NCBI GenBank assembly: GCA_014529385.2 | Contig: CM043970.1 | Location: 43,165,279-43,229,278 of the forward strand | DNA from: Adiantum capillus-veneris | Lineage: Eukaryota; Streptophyta; Polypodiopsida; Polypodiales; Pteridaceae | Direction: 5' to 3' | DNA length: 64,000 nucleotides | In this document: piece by piece, positions 1-11,825 of the stretch | Numbering within the stretch: the stretch's first letter is position 1 | Layout: each line of letters starts with the position of its first letter | Notes under the pieces: generated by a model | Databases searched by the model: none | The model's input: only the letters and a program-made list of their open reading frames with translations | Told to the model about the DNA's origin: nothing | Made by a program: the position numbers and the translations under genes

Positions 1-3000
1 TGCGTGCAGCTTTATACTTTTAGATTCAATTTGAACCCTCAAGTGTTTCATTTGGAAAAAATAAGTTCATTAATCTATCCTCTAATTTTGTGTGAATGAG
101 TGTGGCTATGGAGACAAAAGAGGTGGGATCCACCTCTTAAAAGAGAGTTCAATGGACCATAGCTTTGCTCCCGCTTTATACTGAATCTGGCTTGTCCACC
201 CAATTAGAGCCAAATTCTCATCAAAATCTACAACCACCGTAGTGCTCCCGCTTTGGATGCTTAGAGGTGCTTGTTTGATTTCCTGCTCATTATGTATGTA
301 AATGAGGGGGGAGCTAGCCTCATGCCCATCACATACTTGAATGATTGGGAGGCTTTTTCTTAGGGCTTTAGATGATTCTTTAAATAATAGCTTTCTATTA
401 AGGCTCAAAATTCATACCAGTTTGCAAGAAAAATGGAGCTCATTTGCAAACGTCTAAAAGTCAAGGAATTGAATTTTTCATATTGTGACCCCTAAAATAG
501 GAGAATGATATCCTTTGTTCTTCCAAAAGACCCCTTACTTGTGAGTAGTCAAACTTTAGCATGTCAAGTTTTGACTGAATCAAAGCTATTTTTCATGTAG
601 CAATGAACAATATTGGTAAAATGATTCCAAAATGTACTAGAAGTTTCTTTCTATGCATAGCAAGAGGATAATTCAATTACACTAAGTAGAGGATCCTATT
701 ACATGGTTGGCTCTTGTATATTGCCAAAATACCTCCAATTAGATGAACCATTTCAAAAAATGGGACTTGAATTTTTTCCATTATTCCTAAATTTGTCTTT
801 TTTTACTAAACATTTATGTAGCAAAGTGCACACTATTATTTCAATGTGAAAAATATTTTTCAAAATGTTGTTTATTTTTTCATGAGAAATATTGTTTAAA
901 TTGATATTATTTTTGACACATCTATTTAGGAGTGTGCACGTTGCTCTTTTAGCGAGTAAAATATTATGCAAATTTCAATCTTTTTGAAAACATTTACGTA
1001 ACAGAATGCTTTACACATCTATTTAAGAGAGTCCATGTTGTTTTTTTAAAAGGAGTTGGATATTATACAAAATTAAACTTTTTTTTTCGAGAACTCCACT
1101 ATGTAAATATTGTAAAAAAACTTAGCCCTTATGTATAAAAACTTTCACTTTCTCAATTAAAAAACCCTTTTTGTAAGTACATTTTTTGTAAATGTACCTA
1201 ATGATAATTGCCTTATTTTGTTCACACGTGCTATCTTACATATTTCCTAGTGGATGTCTTGAGATTGTTTTGAAACATTTATATATGAGAGTACACACTG
1301 TTACTTTTATGTGAAAATTATTTTCTAAATTGATGCTTTAGTGGAGTGAACAAGGCCTTTTCTTCAAAAACACTGACACTCTTTGTTCTATAGTAATTGG
1401 GGTAAATCGAACACACTCGTGAAAATAATTTTTGTAATTTATCTTTTTTTCAAGCATTTACTTAGGAAAGTGCAAAGCTAAACATATTAATAAACATGTC
1501 TTTTGAAATGAAATTTGTTTTTCAACTAGTGATTTTAAAATAGTGATTTGCAACTGTGAGATTTTAATGATTCTTTTTTTGCTGATGTTTATTTTCTTTA
1601 CAAAGAAATGGAAAGGGCTTCCGCAAGATCAAGGATGCTTAAGCGGGGCAAGCACAAGAGAGGTATAGATTTTAGAGTTTTTTTTCATTTCAATGTTATT
1701 CTCAAAAGTCGTTTAGTAATTCTCTTCTATTTTCATCATTGTTTTCTATCAGTAGAATGAGATCAATGCACCAATACAATCCCTTCATTTAGGTATCGTT
1801 AGTCCAAATATTGATCATCATGTAGGTACTTTTGAGGCTACAACAATCATACCTAAACGCTTAGACCATCCCACAACTTTTGGCAAGGATGTTCAAGGGT
1901 GTATGAGAGAGAAGATAGTTGAGGGCTTCATAGTGATTAGATCTCAAGACCCTCCACGTATACCCCTTTGTATATTGGATGAGAATGAAGCCATAGGAGT
2001 AGTCAGACTTGGTACCGAGGGCCTTGTAAGAAGATTTGAGACCTTAGGATATAGTGTTCTTGGAGCACCTTTCATTGTCTCCTTCAAGAGGGCTGGGTAT
2101 GATGAACAACCTGTCACAAAAAATAGCAAATTAGAGTGGGGCCAAATTTGACATTGAGAGCCTTACCTCTAGAATGGGAAGATCTTTGTGGCAAAAATTA
2201 TTTGTTTGGATGGCAACCATCGCCTGAAGACTTGGATGAGCATGATCAAGTCACGTAAATCTTTTCTTTATAAAGTATATTTCGTTCATAATTATTATAT
2301 AGGTGGGTTTACCTTACAGTAGTCTTTGAATGCTTAGAGTACTCAATGATAAAATAGAGGCATTGCTCTTTCACGTGCCGATTTGTCAACGTGCATGGAG
2401 GAGCAGAGGGAGAGCTCATGCTTGCTTTAAGGACTCAAAATGAGTGAGTATTGAGTTGTTTTTTATGAACGATAGAGATCTGTTTCTCTTATGCAGTTAA
2501 TTCTTTGAGTTTGAATTCTTTTGAAGAATTGGTCGCACAACCATTTGTACCAACTTTGGCCAATAACTATTTCTATTTCAAAAGCTTGCTACCGCTAGTA
2601 AAGAGTCTCTTTTGAAGGATTTTCCAAGCGACCGGTTGCATTGGATAGAAGTAGAATTGGCTTGTGAAAGAAAGGCAGATAAGGGTACATGGTACAATGC
2701 ACCAACTATTCTTTTAGCAATGCTTTTTTGGAAGGTTAGTATATTCTTTTCTTGTGTTGGATAGCATTGTTTTCTCTTCTTTGTTGTGTCTTGACTCTCA
2801 AATTCTTAATATTCTTCTTATTAATATTAAGTTACCTTGTAATTAGTAAGAGTTTGATGCTAGTATAATGATAAATATTGCAGACATAAATGATCCTTCT
2901 TTGTCTGCACAACATAAGGGAACCCTTGATATGAGTAGAACCAAAAATGTTTTCAACGAAAGGGCTTACAAAGTACGTATATTTTTGTAACCTCCTTATC

Positions 3001-3815
3001 TACTGCCTTATTTATACTCTAAAGATAACTAAATTGCTTTAAATGACTAAGTTTTTCTTTCAAACATGCACTTTGGCTTCTCTTTTGAAGATGTTATCAA
3101 TTGAAAATCCAACAAATGGGGTTGGAATCTTCTCTCTTTTGTTTTAGCTATAGTTGGGTAAAAGAGAAAGATATGATTGCTCTAACCAAGGATAAAGTGC
3201 ACTCATTAGCCACAACAAAGATTACACCAGAGTGGTAAGAAAAGTTTTAAGCGAAGTTGTAAGATTATGGAAACATTTTAGAAATGAGACTTACTATTTT
3301 TCATTGCATATATTGAATTTAGAAAACGAGATGTTTTTCAATCTATTTTGACATGCAAAAGAGATGATCCTGTTAGCGAAAGGTATCTTAGTGCACAAAA
3401 GTTTAGAATGTACTTGAGAAAGGAGTGTTACTGGGGAAATTTGTTAAAGCAATGCTTCAAGTTGAAGGGAAAGTTCATTCCTAACGACTTCGAGACTTGG
3501 TTCTCTCATCAATAGAGAGAACATTTGGACTTCGATTTCCCTGAGCTATGGGGAAAAATGAATACCAAAGAAGCATATGACAAGATCCCAGAGCTCTTGG
3601 AGTCCTTAAAGAGGCTCCTTTGTAGGTGATAAATGTTGATTATATGATGGTGTATCTGTCTTGTGTTGTCAAAAGAATCTTTAGATTTTTTACCCAAGTT
3701 GTTTGGTGTTCAGTCATTAAAAGTAAATGGTTGGTGAAATTCTTTGATGATCACTCTTTAGAGGTTATGCCAGAGAGGATTGAGGATTGGAAAGATCCTT
3801 CAAGGATTGATTGTC
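1..3815 (+). repeat. Long dispersed repeat, copy 1, left part
   Basis: Bases 1-255 match 39,162-39,415 and bases 275-3815 match 46,350-49,982 almost base for base, with scattered substitutions and one extra stretch of roughly 90 bases in the second copy near 47,190. The repeat continues at 7316-7410 and 8731-11330 after two insertions. The left end lies outside the window, so the full unit and its termini cannot be defined. It contains exon-like segments with splice signals (separate entry), so it could be a segmental duplication of a gene region or a large element that captured gene pieces. No terminal repeats were found. Confidence 0.9.
1603..3631 (+). pseudogene. Remnant of an unidentified spliced gene, copy 1
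   Basis: Several short open segments are bounded by plausible plant splice sites. An open segment at 1861-2150 encodes a peptide containing PPRIPLCILDENEAIG. A segment around 2581-2735 ends at a GTTAGT donor. An exon of about 90 bases at about 2883-2971 lies between a TTGCAG acceptor and a GTACGT donor and encodes a peptide with LSAQHKGTLDMSRTKN. A further segment ends at GTAAGA near 3235, and another begins after TTTAG near 3321 and reads KRDDPVSERYLSAQKFRMY before a TAG. Introns are preserved, so this is not a processed copy. Stops and frame changes make it non-functional as read. I do not recognise the family. The second copy is at about 47.77-49.80 kb. Confidence 0.5.
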
Positions 3816-6800
3816 ATAATAATCAATATCTAATTCTCCTAAATGATTTTCTCATATTAAACTGATCATTTAATGTGGGGAAGTGCCAAGGGAGAAAAAG
3901 CTAGAATATTGGTTAAGCTAGCAGACTGGCCACAGTAGGGATCCAAAGGAGGAAAAATAGGGATCCAAAGGGGGGGCCATCTGCAAAAGAGCCATGTGCA
4001 ACAATGGGCTAAAAAGACGCTAATTTTCAGCCCATTAAGACTTCCAAAATGCAAAGGTTTTGTCCAAAGGTCAACCCTAGGGAAATTGGATGCTTTGTGT
4101 GTGACCAAAAAGTCTTTTCAAATCCCTACATAGGAGGGGACGAGCCTTGGGAGTAGGGGATGAGAGAGAAAGTCACACACACAAACACACACACATAGGC
4201 TCCCTTTACACAAAGGGAATTGCGGACACATGTCAGCTCCCTAGCCCAGATGCCCACAAGGTGTGCCCAATTCCTATTGGATGGCCTTGGAGGTGGACCA
4301 ATGAGATTTAGGCTAGAGTAAATCTAGTTTAATTAATTTAAAAACACTTAATAAAAGAACGAATGAGAATTAAGTTCTCTAGAAGACTATTGGACAGTCT
4401 CCCAAGGGGTCCAATGAGCATTCAGCAGCCCAATGGCTTGCCTGATTCCTATTGGCCAGGAGGCAAAGGGGTCCAATGAGAGTTTAGTTTAATTATTAAA
4501 TTACCTAAAGCTCTCACAAAAGGGTAAAGGGGTACACATGTCAATAGGCTATCACTTATGCTGCTTAATAATCATTGGCTTGACTTGGGGAGGGCCAATG
4601 GGGAGATAGCAAGAGCAAATATCAAGAGGGCTCGCCCAAGAGAGAGAGGGGGCTGATTTTTGCAAGGCATTATCACACAAACACTCACACAATCTCATGT
4701 GTGAAGAAAGAGAAGACTATCTCTTCCCAAGCTTTAATGGAGAGCTCATCACCTACTCCAAGCTTGTGAGATAGAAGCCTACATCAACACACTCTTGGCA
4801 TGTGGATGCAAATCCAACCAAGAGCCAAGCTTCAATGCATGCTCATCTCCTCTACCAAGATAATTAACAAGCTAAGCTATGATAATATGAGTGATTATGT
4901 GAGGAGATGTACATCTTTCTCGTAAGATATTCCTTCTTCCTCTCAATCTACTCTCATACCCTGCTAGCTCTCACCATCTTCGAAGGTGTGTGATGTCTTG
5001 GGTCTGAGAACAGGGATAATTAAAGTGGTGTTTGCTAAGTGTTTTGCTTAGTGTATGAAGCTTTCATCTTCATTGCCCTAGCTAGTCTTGAAGGAACATA
5101 AAGAATTGTATTGTACAATGTCTCTCTTGATGGGAGAAACCATAATACAAAGCCTTTTGGAGGGGGGACCGGCTCCATGCAAATCCGGTCCTCAACTGTT
5201 GTCAATAGCTTATTTTCTCTCTCTTTTGAAAGTATTGTTGATGATATCTAACTAGGTGTTATGCTTTTTGTTGCTCTCTCCACCCAAGCACTCTTGTAAT
5301 TCTCATTAGGAATCTATTCTAATGAAATGCCCACTATGTTCATGCTAATTTCCGCTACACATAAGTTTTTAGACCATTAAATGTTACATTGTTATCAGAG
5401 CACAAGGTTTCTCTTTTCCTGCTCAAGAAGGGAGGTCCTCAAGCTAGCTATAAATGGTTGGTATTACTAATTGCCTATGAGTAAGTAGAATAGGTATTTT
5501 TCAGCCTTGCAGTGCGCCTAACTTCGTGCAGTTAACGGGGCATCACCGTCGAGAGATATGGTCTTAATAGTGGAGTCCTACGGGGCTTGCCTACGGCTTA
5601 ACCACTATTGAGCTATTAGAAGCTTGACAGGAGCTGATCCTGTTTTGGTGTCGAAAGACCCTCTCTTCTATTCCTTGCAATTAATGGTATTCGAGCCGTG
5701 GGTACAGTAGCTTGAGTGCTTTTTCTAAAGGGGTAAAGAGGAGTAGCAACTAGGGCTTGAAGTGCCAAAGTGCACCTAAAAAGTTTACACCTAAAAGTTG
5801 TTAGAATGGTTGACAATAGTAAAGAGAGTGAAATTAATGTTGATAACTTTGATTTTGCTAATGAGCAAGCTACTAATGATGCTCCGATGCTTGTTAACTA
5901 TCTTGTTTCTAGGATTCAACAAGCCATGGGCAATCCATCTCTTCAAAGCGAAGTGCAATGGCAGTTCCGTGCTCATGGGATTCTCCAAGCTCATCACCAT
6001 GACGAGAGAACACCTAGGAAGCCTCCTTGTGAGACTACCAAAAGAGGTCTCTCTCCGATTCGGGAAGAATAAGAGAATCCATATGAAGGGCTCAAGAATT
6101 TACTTCTTGATGATGCATCTCCTTCCCAAAGGAGAACTCAAGAGCCTCCTCCAAAGGAACAAGAAAGAAGTGAGTCTCCCGCCACCTCGGCGGAGATGGC
6201 TCCACAAAGACGGCGGGCTAAACGATCTCCATCACCACCAAAGCGGAGAAGACCATCACACTCTCCTCCATGCCATAATTCAAAGAGGGATGATAAAAAG
6301 AAAGAGAAGAAAAAGGCGAGAAAGAGGACACCCTCTTCTCCATCTTCTTCATCCTCTTCCTCTTATGAAAGTGATGGTAAAGACGACAAAGATCAAGACA
6401 AGAAAAAGGCGAGAAAGAGGTCACCCTCTTCTCCACATTCTTCAGATTCTTCACCTTCTGAAGAAAGTGATGGTGCAACCTTTGAACCATCAAAAAGAAG
6501 AGGCCATAGGAAATCCTATGCCGCATGGAAGAGGTCGTCCAAGTTGAAGAAATTCAAAGAGGGAGGGAAGAGCATCTCTTTCCTTACCTAGGATGGTACC
6601 TTTGGTGCTACGGACAAAGTCTTGGCCTTTATCCAGCAATTCGATATGGCGTTTGGAGATGAGGGCTTCATGGAGTCCTCTAATCTACGCCATGTAGCTA
6701 TGCAATTTCAAAAGTCCGCCAGGCAATGGTGGTCTAGCCTACGAGCCAACGGTGAAGCTCCACGAACATGGAAAGATTTAAGAGCTTCCATTATGAAGCA

Positions 6801-7315
6801 TTTTTTGGCCACCGATGCCAAAGACAAAGTACTCACCGAATGGAGAAGCTTAAAGCTCTCTCCCTATGAATCCATCCACAAATATGTAGACAAGTTTTGG
6901 GACCTACAACTCAAAGCCACTGTCTTCAAAAAGTTGGATTTTGGAGAGCAAAATCAACAATTTTGTGCGGGCTTAACCAAAGAAATGGTGGAGTATGTCA
7001 ACTCCCAAAGGCCATGTACCATATCGGCGGTAATACACCATACTATGGTGGCCTCACGAATCAATTTCCAAACGGGGGCTAAAAAAATTAATAAGCCCCC
7101 GGAAAACAAGGGTTCCATTGAGCCTAAGGGGAAGGACAATGTCCAAAAGTCTCCTAAGGGCCACTCCAACAAAGCTAAAGAGAAGGGAGTTTACAAAGGT
7201 AAGAACAAACTCTCTCCTGAAGAGCTTGAGTGTTATCACAAGGATAACCGGTGTTTCAAGTGCGGCGAACAAGGGCATGCGTACCGTGCTCGTCCCCAAA
7301 AGAACAACCGCCAAG
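3816..7315 (+). mobile_element. Gypsy-type gag-only LTR element remnant
   Basis: This block is absent from the paralogous repeat copy (junction at about 49,982-49,989), so it is an insertion of about 3.5 kb. It holds an LTR-like non-coding region, a degenerate primer-binding-like motif (GTTATCAGAGC at 5391-5401) preceded by a TTACA end, a leader, and a gag frame. It stops just after the gag zinc knuckle; no protease, reverse transcriptase or 3' LTR is present. GATTG occurs at both junctions, but the empty site differs by several bases, so a clean target duplication is not proven. It could be a non-autonomous gag-bearing element or a truncated Gypsy copy. The LTR 5' limit is uncertain (possibly near 3875). 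Confidence 0.65.
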
Positions 7316-7316
7316 A
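5806..7316 (+). pseudogene. Gag polyprotein of a Gypsy-type element, two in-frame stops
   Basis: One reading frame runs from the ATG at 5806 through 7316, interrupted by TAA at 6070 and TAG at 6589. The N-terminal part is acidic/polar. It is followed by an Arg/Ser/Lys-rich segment (about 6190-6530) with two similar KKKARKR(S/T)PSSP blocks. The gag core has the typical RQWWSSLRANGEAPRTWKDL stretch and ends in a zinc knuckle, CFKCGEQGHAYRAR, whose last cysteine is replaced by arginine. Retrotransposon Gag normally forms the virus-like particle and binds RNA; this copy cannot make a full product unless the stops are read through. After 7316 the frame fuses to flanking repeat sequence and stops at 7476. 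Retroelement assignment is firm; the exact clade is inferred. Confidence 0.8.
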
Positions 7317-7410
7317 TTGTCTTGGATGGTCAATAGAGGAGTCAATGATCGGGAGAAAAATCATTGCCTTTCGTGGCTTGATTACTCACATGGCTCTTAT
7401 CCAAGAAGTG

Positions 7411-8730
7411 AATGGTAACCCAACAGGACATAAAAGTGTCCTTTCAAGGTTTTGGGAAAAAATTCCAAAACCATAGTAGATCCACTCATTTTGAAAAATC
7501 CTTTCACGAGCTTATAGTTCAATAACTACTAGATATGGAAAAAATGAGAAACTTGTAATTTTTCTCATCCCTTGGTCACTACAAGCCTCCAAAGTTGATG
7601 GACCAGTGCATTTTGCCCAAAACAACAATTTCTTACGGTTGATTGTATATAAATAAGAGTGGAGATTTTTGTAGGACATGAGATAAAATGCCCCGTTAAC
7701 TTCAATGGGTTGGTGACCAAAACATATGGTTGCTTTTACCTCACTATTTTTTTTTTTGGGCAAAGGTACAAAAAGTTGCATTTTTGCCATTCTGAGGACC
7801 TATAATCAAAGTTTCTATAGTCACGCTCAATACAGATACTATATACATGTTTTCTTAGTTCCCTTTGGGCCTCTGGATTGAAAAGGAGCCATGGAGCATG
7901 TCAAAAGGATAATGGATCTCTTACAATTGGAACCTTGGAGGAAATGATAAAGTGCTAAATACAGCAAACATGAAAAAATTGGGTTTAGCATTATGACCTC
8001 TAGAAACCCATAGAAACTACTGAATATCTAGCCAAGTTTGTAGTCTATGATTAGATATGGTTACTACCTACAAAATACACACAATTGGCCTAATAAACTA
8101 GCAATATTGAGAAAGTTATACTTGCTACTCTAAAATGTATCGTATTCTTCAGCAATCAAAAAACTCAACCATCATCATATACTATGCTATATAGCATATT
8201 AGGTCCCCCAAAAATCAAGGAAGATTAGATTTATGTTATACATTACAGTTACACAATCAAAATTGAATTTGGATATCAAGAAAGCCACCAAAAAAATCAT
8301 AAAAGTGCTAATTTTGGCCAAAAAACAGGATTATGTAATTCTTGTAAATTGGTCATAACTTTCAATTTTAACACTTAGCTCTCCCTATAAGCATCAAAAC
8401 ATGTTGAGAACTATGAAGGCCTAACCTCTAGCCATCTAAACCTCACAAACATGAAGTTTAGAGTGGTATAGTTGCCAAAAATTGAAAAAAAGCCAAAAAC
8501 AGGACCCGTTTTTTCACACAGTTTAGGTTCAAAAATGTTGTGCAAGAGTAAGGTTAATGGTGAGATCGATACTAAAAAAAAAAAGCTAAGTTTTTTTCAG
8601 CTCATAAGGCAACTTTGTGGATATATAGCACCTAGAAATTCATTTTAATACTCTTTAAATAATTCAAGCAAAATGGTCACTTAACAGGACACAAAAGTGT
8701 CCAAGGACATAAAAGTGTCCTGTTACCATT
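7411..8730. mobile_element. Non-autonomous DNA transposon-like element with terminal inverted repeats
   Basis: The left end begins AATGGTAACCCAACAGGACA and the right end, read inverted, begins AATGGTAACAGGACA, giving a short imperfect terminal inverted repeat. The palindrome-like motif GGACAYAAAAGTGTCC occurs once next to the left end and twice at the right end. No transposase ORF is present in the 1.3 kb interior, which is AT-rich and non-coding. The block is absent from the second repeat copy. No clear target-site duplication was seen. The superfamily is undetermined. Confidence 0.6.
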
Positions 8731-11330
8731 CTAGTGTTAAAGTAGTACTATGATACTAGAAAACGGTATTCCAATCATGTTGACCCAAGAATACATTTCA
8801 AGCATTTGAAAGCAGCATGCAAACTATTGCATACCCTTGCAAGTGTGCATTTATGAGGTCGTTCCCACCTTTTCCTTTATAGAATATTTTACTTCCTTTT
8901 CCCTTTAGAATTAGTGAAATTATTTAGTCATTTTTCAAGCAATCACATATACTCCTCCAGGCATATCCCTATGCTCGTCCCAGGACTTGGGTATCATATC
9001 TCCTCCGCCACGTGTGGAGGCGGCACCTTGACACAATTTTGAATTCTTATTTTTCTTTATCTTGTGTGGGGAAGGGTAACAAAAATATTATATTCTAGAT
9101 TGTTTTTTTTATTTTTTAAATCAATAATCCAAGAAGTAGAGAAAAGGTCCAACTAATGAAGACAATTGTGGAATAGTCCACTTAAGTTCCTAGCCTTTCC
9201 AAGGTTCCTTTTTACCAAACAATTATAAGAGTTCCTTAATTAAATCACATCCTCCTCTCTTATCCTCATCCCCTCATGGATCCATTTTCCTTACTCCTTT
9301 TCCAGTCGGCATCAGGTCTACCCAGACTAGGCCGATTTCCAGATGCATCTGTGGGTCCCTATCACCCGATCGAGGCACACTCCCATTCAATCCCATTTCT
9401 AGGGCAGTGAATGAACCTGAGCTCAAAACATAGACCAATGGTTATGAGACCTAGCCCAAAAGGACCATCCCCCATTGTATCCGAGAAGTAAACACCTACG
9501 TACGCCTTTTCCAAGCATGTAGGACAAAGTTCACACTTAGATCTTCTATGTTATGCTAGGGCTATCCACATCAAATCTTCTCGGTAAAGTTTTAATTTTA
9601 GTTCAAATTTAGATTAAGTTCCTCGAGTTATAATCTCTTGAATATTCCTAGTTCATTTTAATCTTTAATCAAACAAGACCTTAAGAAATACAACGAGTCT
9701 CTTGGGAAATTAAAGTTTTGTCTTGACATAAGTTTCAAGTTAGCCCCGACTTTGACGAATCCCATTTTGGTCCCTTTGCATCATTAGCCTTCCTTGGGGA
9801 ATCTCCATGGAAGCAATGGGAGTTTTATGTTCAAGCAAAACGGTCATGACATCTGTGAAGCTATCCCCTTACCCCTCCCTTTGAATTTGCAAAAAAACTT
9901 GAAAGTAGACAAACTTGAAATGAACAATGCATATGCTTTCTTTAATGGATTTTTGCTTTGGTGTGATCTAAGCATGGTAAACACAAAACTTCGGAATGCA
10001 CCAACTTGCAATCTTGAGATAAATAATCATGGAACTTCCTTTGAGTGCTTATGCAAGAGTGAACTCCTTCCATGCATGGTAGTATTAGCATAAAAAATAC
10101 GAAGTTCCTAAGAGTGGACATGCGAGTGTGGTGAACGTGGTTCATGCAATAGTGTATGAATGATTAACAAATTCTTCTTCAAGAAGGGATTTAAGAATAC
10201 CTTTGCTACCCTGGAGAGGATTAATTATGTAGCTAGAGGAGGCTTATGGTTTAGGACTTTCCCATTGATAAGAGGGGGGGATACCTTAATTGGAAGAAAA
10301 TTCCCACTTCCAAGGAGAAACTTATTTGATTAAGATAGGGCTACCCTTCAAAACTTAACTCTCCTTGAGGGAGTTAGTATTAACTTATTTGTATCACTAC
10401 ACATGCTCTTTTTCTCTTTGAAAGAAGAAAAATCATATTTCTTGAATTTAAAGAAAAACTTGTGGACCTTTCATAAGAGCATTCTTTTTAGAGTAAATTG
10501 TAATGCTACTTTGAATAGAATGTTTAATTCCAAAAAAATTCACTACTTAATTGCTCATGATTATGTGGCAATTATCTTGTGAATCTTTAAAATAGGAAAA
10601 TATATTTCTACTCTCTTTATGCCATATTAGTTTGGTAATCTAGAGAACGAAACTTGAAATATAAGTATGATCCCCAGTCACTTATGGTTAAAGAGAGTTC
10701 TTTCTACTCTCTATATGCTATATGAGTCTGGTAATCTAGAGAACGGAACTTGAAATATACGTACGATCTCCAGTCACCTATGGTTAAAGAGAGTTCTTTC
10801 TACTCTCTCTATGCCATATCAGTCTAGTAATCTAGAGAACTTGAAACAATGGAACTTGAAATAACATTAGGGTTAGCTGTTAGAAACATGGTTATTAGTA
10901 ATGAACCATAATTAGAGGGAAACAAAAGAATTAAGTAGTTATTTCCTCTTCCCAAGCAAAAGGCTTGCTTAAAGGAAAAATGAGAGCTTAAGCATAAATT
11001 TATGTAAGCATGAAAGTAAATCACTTTCAAGCAAGTGCAAGAGCATAAAAGAATAAGAAAACGTTGCCTTAGTGTGTGTATGGTCTAGTCTTCTCCTTGG
11101 TTTGGATGTAGTCGGCTTTTTAGTCGGTTTGCTTGAAGACCACTAATTTGGCTACCTGGAATGAGATAATGATAAGAGGCAAAAGGAATTCAAGCTATGG
11201 AAAGCTTGAGAATTAGGAGAGAGAGAGGGAGAGTGTAGTGTGAAGAAGAAGATCAAGTTTTGACAAACTTGATTAGGGTTTTGGCCATGACTTCTATTGG
11301 AGAGATGTGTGTGTAGCAGTTCTAAAAATA
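8731..11330 (+). repeat. Long dispersed repeat, copy 1, right part
   Basis: Matches 51,736-54,303 nearly base for base, beginning at the shared AAAGTAGTACTAT and ending at the shared CTAAAAATATACAT. An open frame at 9794-10,093 (99 codons) is kept in both copies. Comparing the copies I count about eight amino-acid-changing versus two silent differences, so there is no sign of purifying selection and I do not call it a gene. The rest is non-coding, AT-rich DNA with a tandem array near the right end. Homology stops sharply at 11,330, where a different repeat family begins. Confidence 0.9.
10607..10845 (+). repeat. Three-copy tandem repeat of about 100 bp
   Basis: Units carry TCTACTCTCT..ATGCCATAT, then GGTAATCTAGAGAACG, CTTGAAATATA and CCAGTCAC, and end in GGTTAAAGAGAGTT. 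The third unit is shortened after TCTAGAGAAC. The same array is present in the other copy at about 53,575-53,815, so the tandem duplication predates the duplication of the long repeat. Confidence 0.8.
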
Positions 11331-11565
11331 TACATTGCTCAGACGGTCATCTTCCCAAACCACACATCATTTGCGTCGGTCAGTTATTGTTTTGCGTTGA
11401 AAGTCTAATAGCAATTTATTGTCGTAGCATTGTATTGATTGATTTGCTACCTTCGACCTTGATGGCTCTCTCTCTCTCTCTCTCACTCTCTCTCTCTCTA
11501 TTGATTGCTTCAACTTCAGTGGCTTCCTGCTTCTTGCACCAATTGTATAGCCGCCCTTGACCTTG

Positions 11566-11627
<62 letters not shown>

Positions 11628-11800
11628 GTTGCTTCACCTTCCTACTTCTTGCGCCAATAGTAAAAACAACCTTAGATTAGGCTAAGTGTAGCGCGAGTTC
11701 AAAGTTAATCTTAGAGGTTTTGGCCTTTTAATTTTTTGAAGCCATTAGTAATACTCTATATTTGTAGATTAAGTTTGAATGATATTATATCATAGAGACG
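11331..11800 (+). repeat. Microsatellite-bearing dispersed repeat, copy 1
   Basis: Matches 22,745-23,190. It begins TGCTCAGACGGTCATCTTCC and contains two tandem subunits, each a CTTGATG(TC)n or CTTGAT.G(CT)n tract followed by TTGCTTCA..TTCCT.CTTCTTGC. It ends in a shared tail through ATGATATTATAT.ATAGAGACG. TC tracts lie at about 11,465-11,499 and 11,569-11,625. Translated Ser-Leu or Arg-Glu frames through the tracts are artefacts of the simple repeat. Confidence 0.85.
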
Positions 11801-11825
11801 AGAGAGAGAGAGATAGATAGATTTT

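Noticed and set aside
6218-6526. Minus-strand ORF of 102 codons across the gag region
   Set aside because: Shadow of the Arg/Ser-rich gag segment on the opposite strand.
9794-10093. 99-codon ORF conserved in both long-repeat copies (also 52,762-53,061)
   Set aside because: Differences between copies are mostly amino-acid-changing (about eight versus two silent), so it is likely shared non-coding DNA.
11416-11637. Arg-Glu or Ser-Leu repeat proteins (also at 24.8, 25.1, 35.0 and 36.3 kb)
   Set aside because: They are translations of TC/GA microsatellites.
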